Origin: Dermacentor variabilis
Taxonomy: Eukaryota; Arthropoda; Arachnida; Ixodida; Ixodidae
Direction: 5' to 3'
Assembly (NCBI RefSeq): GCF_050947875.1
Contig: NC_134577.1
Coordinates: 67,320,639 to 67,384,638, forward strand
DNA length: 64,000 nt
Shown: positions 61,601-64,000 of the stretch, in pieces
How the letters are laid out: each line of letters begins with the position of its first letter
Numbering within the stretch: position 1 is the first letter of the stretch
Program-made: the position numbers and the translations under genes
Notes under the pieces: model-generated
Databases searched by the model: none
What the model was told of the DNA's origin: nothing
The model's input: the letters and a program-made list of their open reading frames with translations, nothing else

Positions 61601-61948
61601 CACGTGCTTTTCTCTTAAAAAAGAACGGTGTACTTCTGCATCCTTTTGATTCAGGGCGCAGAAAAGATTGAACAGGCTAAGCCTGAGGAAGATCTTAGCC
61701 GCTCGAACACGAGCAAACAGTAGTTATAGTGTTCGCAAAAGTACTTGTACAACCATATGGGTATAAACGATACGCATGCGTAAGTTTTAAGGTACAGTGC
61801 CCGCCTGAGAATACAAAGAAATGTTTATACAAGACACTTCGCAGCATGGCAGGCAAACATGGCTGCTAGTACTCGGCTACAACTATATCATAAAGAACGC
61901 ATCAAGCAATAGCTTCACGACCAAGTAATGTAAGCAGGATAACAATAG
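61601..61948. other. Intron F-G, no feature
   Basis: No recognisable element. Confidence 0.5.
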
Positions 61949-62180
61949 CACCCGCCGTGGTTGCTCAGTGGCTATGGTGTTGGGCTGCTGAGCACGAGGT
62001 CGCGGGATCGAATCCCGGCTACGGCGTCCGCATTTCGATAGGGGCGAAAGCACCCGTGTACTTAGATTTAGGTGTACGTTAAAGAACCCCAGGTGGTAAA
62101 AATTTCCGGAGTCCCCCGTTACGGCGTGCCTCATAATCAAAGTGGTTTTGGCACGTAAAACCCGATCATTAAATTTTTTT
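61949..62180 (+). repeat. Well-preserved SINE (Ruka-like)
   Basis: CACCCGCCGTGGTTGCTCAG, TGGCTATGGTGTTGGGCTGC, B box GGGATCGAATCCC (62006-62018), CACCCGTGTACTTAGATTTA, TTTCCGGAGTCCCCCGTTAC and an end in GGCACGTAAAACCCGATCAT with an AT tail. It is very close to 23257-23497. A short loss (about 10 bases) follows GGGGCGAAA. No clear target-site duplication. Confidence 0.92.
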
Positions 62181-62224
62181 TAGAATAATACCAGCGAGAT
62201 ACGGGTGGGGGGGTGGGAGGTATA

Positions 62225-62690
62225 GCATGAATTAGGAAGGAACAGCGCCAACTGCGACGATCACGAGAGGGAGAACGACACAGGAGAAGCGCCAACTTCA
62301 TCTGTTTTTATTCACCAAAAAATCAGCAAATATCAGGAAAATCACTGATATGCGCAAAAGGACCATAATGCATCATCTGCCAAACCGTTCGAGATAGGAC
62401 ATTTCGCTCTTGAAAAGAGTGACGGAAGTATCACTAACACAGTTTTTTCCTCTCTTCTTTACATGGAATGCTTCCAAAACCTCACGTGCCTTTGTTTCTC
62501 TGCTTCTGCCAAGAATCCTTATCTCTCGGAACCGTGGTTCACATTTCTTGCAGTATAGGCATTGTTCCCGGGACGAATGTTCAGCCGCTCGGTCACATGC
62601 AATGCAAGTTGCGCAATGTTGCGAAAGATGCGCACCTCCTTCTTTCCCTAGTCATGGTTGTTCTCTAAATGTTGACTCTTCTTGCCGCAC
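62225..62690 (-). pseudogene. Penelope-like element fragment (GIY-YIG endonuclease C-terminus)
   Basis: On the minus strand 62567 down to 62373 reads as an open frame with CLYCKKCEPRFRE, IRILGRSRETKAREVLEAFH and KNCVSDTSVTLFKSEMSYLE, then a stop (62373-62375). A Cys pair followed by an ILG...R-E-x2-EA block and a CVSxxSV end is the pattern of the C-terminal GIY-YIG endonuclease of Penelope-like elements. Further minus-strand bases to 62225 (GAATAAAAACAGATGAAG, then CTCCTGTGTCGTTCTCC) would be its 3' end. The GIY and YIG motifs and the reverse transcriptase are not seen. Confidence 0.55.
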
Positions 62691-63463
62691 CATTAACTTT
62701 CAGTAAGAATGTCGCTCTTGTATCCTGTGCGAACGGCCTATATATAGCGGTGCCGTGGCTTGAACACCACCGTGCTGATACAAGGTGTATCGCCTTCAAG
62801 CAGGCCATGTTGCAGCATAACGGACGCCGTCACTATACCAACGTGTCGCTGCGTTACTTCTTCCGAGATGTTCATCAACACTCTAGTATCGCTGTCAAAA
62901 AGTCGCTCGGCACATGATGCGCTTACAGTATCTGAAATTTCTTGGACGTTGCCTCTAATTCTACACATAAAGCGGCACCGTCCCACCAAATTCCACGCGC
63001 TGGTCGCGAAAACCGCTGCACACTGCAGATTGTGGGGAAGCACGTACAATCACCCTGAAATGTATCGTGGCACACGCATAACCCTTCCGGTCATCCTTAG
63101 CACATTTGTGTACGGCACTTGTATCTGCCAGGTACTTCCAGGGGTGACAAGGCAAATAAATATAAAAAATAACACATAGATTGATCTCCAGCTAAATCGA
63201 ATTCTATGCGGGCTTAATATGGGTCAGCAGGGTATACGAGTGCTTCTTGATACAGGAATGCGCCATTTTTGCTTAGCGGTATAACGTCATTGTCACTAAG
63301 CCATGCACCCCGGTGGATAGCTTCCTGTATTCCGTTTATATTTTCATTTAGGAGGATGGTAAAGGGGTCTTGCTGGCACTGGTTCATAGCTAACAAAACC
63401 ACAACGAACCAGGGACGGAGAAAGTTGCGAGAACGACAAGACCACAGAGCAGTCTTCTTGCCC
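62691..63463. other. Intron F-G, no gene seen
   Basis: Both strands are open for 100-140 codons (62738-63049, 62760-63179 and 63214-63627), but no family is recognisable. Decayed transposon DNA is likely, without evidence for a type. Confidence 0.4.
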
Positions 63464-63613
63464 AAGCCCGTATTCGACGAAAGGTCTATTGCTACGATTG
63501 TTCGTAAGAGCAGATTCCAGCCAATCCTAATGCCGAAAATATTATTACCGAAGGTTACCGGTGATGGGCAAAGAGCACTTACCAACGGAAAGCTTTCTGA
63601 ATACAGCCCCCAC
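63464..63613. mobile_element. MITE-like element, copy 2
   Basis: Begins AAGCCCGTATTCGACGAAAGG and ends GGAAAGCTTTCTGAATACAGC before CCCCC. The inverted ends are weaker than in copy 1. The internal words ATATTATTACCGAAGG and GCACTTACCAACGGAAAG match copy 1 (60432-60573) in order and spacing. Confidence 0.65.
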
Positions 63614-63960
63614 GGGGTCATTTTCACAACTTTGTAAGCAATAAAAATCTCCGTCCCTGTTCTTTCTTGTGTTCTTTTTTGGTGTTGTTAATGAACTTTT
63701 CAGGTTCGCTCATTCATGTAGTTATGTAACTCTCCCCCCTTATGTAATACCCCTCCACTCAGGAATATTTTAGGAAATCAAAGTGAAGAAATGAAGTGAA
63801 TACGGAGGGAGGGGTTCCACTTCCCCAACGATTCACTGACCTTCAGCGACTGCCTCTCGGTTTCAAAGCCACACGTTACGAAAGCTGGCGCACCAAAAAA
63901 GAAAGGAACGCCGAAGCAGTGCTTAAACGCTCACGTCTCTCTTTCCCTCGTTGCTCGCAG
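63614..63960. other. End of intron F-G
   Basis: No element recognised. It ends in a pyrimidine-rich acceptor (CTCTCTTTCCCTCGTTGCTCGCAG) for the next exon. Confidence 0.6.
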
Positions 63961-64000
63961 CTGCTGAGCCAACGCACGGGCACGGCCCGTGGCACTGCCG
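63961..64000 (+). CDS. Nmdar2: NMDA-type glutamate receptor, exon G (start of S2), cut by window end
   Basis: Only 40 bases are visible. In phase 0 after TTGCTCGCAG they read LLSQRTGTARGTA. This joins exon F as HDTSLLSQRTGTARGTA, which fits the start of S2, where NMDA subunits have a GTV/GTA-type strand followed by Ser/Thr residues of the ligand site. The rest of S2, M4 and the cytoplasmic tail lie outside the window. Confidence 0.85.
   Translation, partial: MLSQRTGTARGTA

Noticed and set aside
63214..63627. 137-codon minus-strand frame near the window end
   Set aside because: Overlaps the MITE-like copy 2 and shows no domain; considered decayed repeat DNA.

Overview
The window looks like nuclear DNA of a hard tick (Ixodidae, probably a metastriate genus). 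The evidence is one large, widely spaced neuronal gene with GC-rich exons and AT-richer introns, repeated tRNA-headed SINEs of the type described from ixodid ticks (Ruka-like), RNase H-bearing non-LTR retrotransposons, and many long microsatellites. The organism assignment is inference; there is no species-diagnostic marker.

The only host gene I can support is an ionotropic glutamate receptor of the NMDA class on the + strand. It appears as seven exons with compatible splice phases: 30133-30586, 45675-45927, 49854-50163, 51154-51391, 59527-59717, 61083-61376 and 63961-64000 (cut by the window end). Together they encode about 593 residues: the second half of the amino-terminal domain, all of S1, M1, the M2 pore loop, M3 and the start of S2. 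The M1-M3 segment best fits the arthropod Nmdar2 subunit as I remember it. The M1-M2 linker also resembles vertebrate GluN3, so GluN2/GluN3-type is the safe description. The signal peptide and first half of the amino-terminal domain must lie upstream and were not found in the first 30 kb. The rest of S2, M4 and the C-tail lie beyond 64000.

Region by region: 1-30 kb has no host gene I can support. It holds SINEs (268, 11905, 13303, 23257, 28986), reverse-transcriptase remnants (1650, 26590), 3' ends of one LINE family (5335, 10440, 17945), inverted-repeat elements (2541, 6584, 8800), and several microsatellites. From 30 to 64 kb everything lies in the receptor gene. Intron A-B (15 kb) holds most of the long microsatellites, a LINE tail with a 15-bp target duplication, a 153-bp tandem duplication and a fold-back repeat. 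Intron D-E (8 kb) holds the most complete LINE (54590-58100, broken in several frames). The last introns hold a MITE-like family in two copies, a SINE and a GIY-YIG (Penelope-like) fragment.

The genes do not form a system beyond this one receptor. I found no convincing undescribed biological system. The more interesting points are the altered M2 selectivity-filter residues (Ser-His), a (GATT)n microsatellite directly against a 3' splice site, microsatellites that appear to grow from LINE tails, and several fold-back repeats that I cannot classify.
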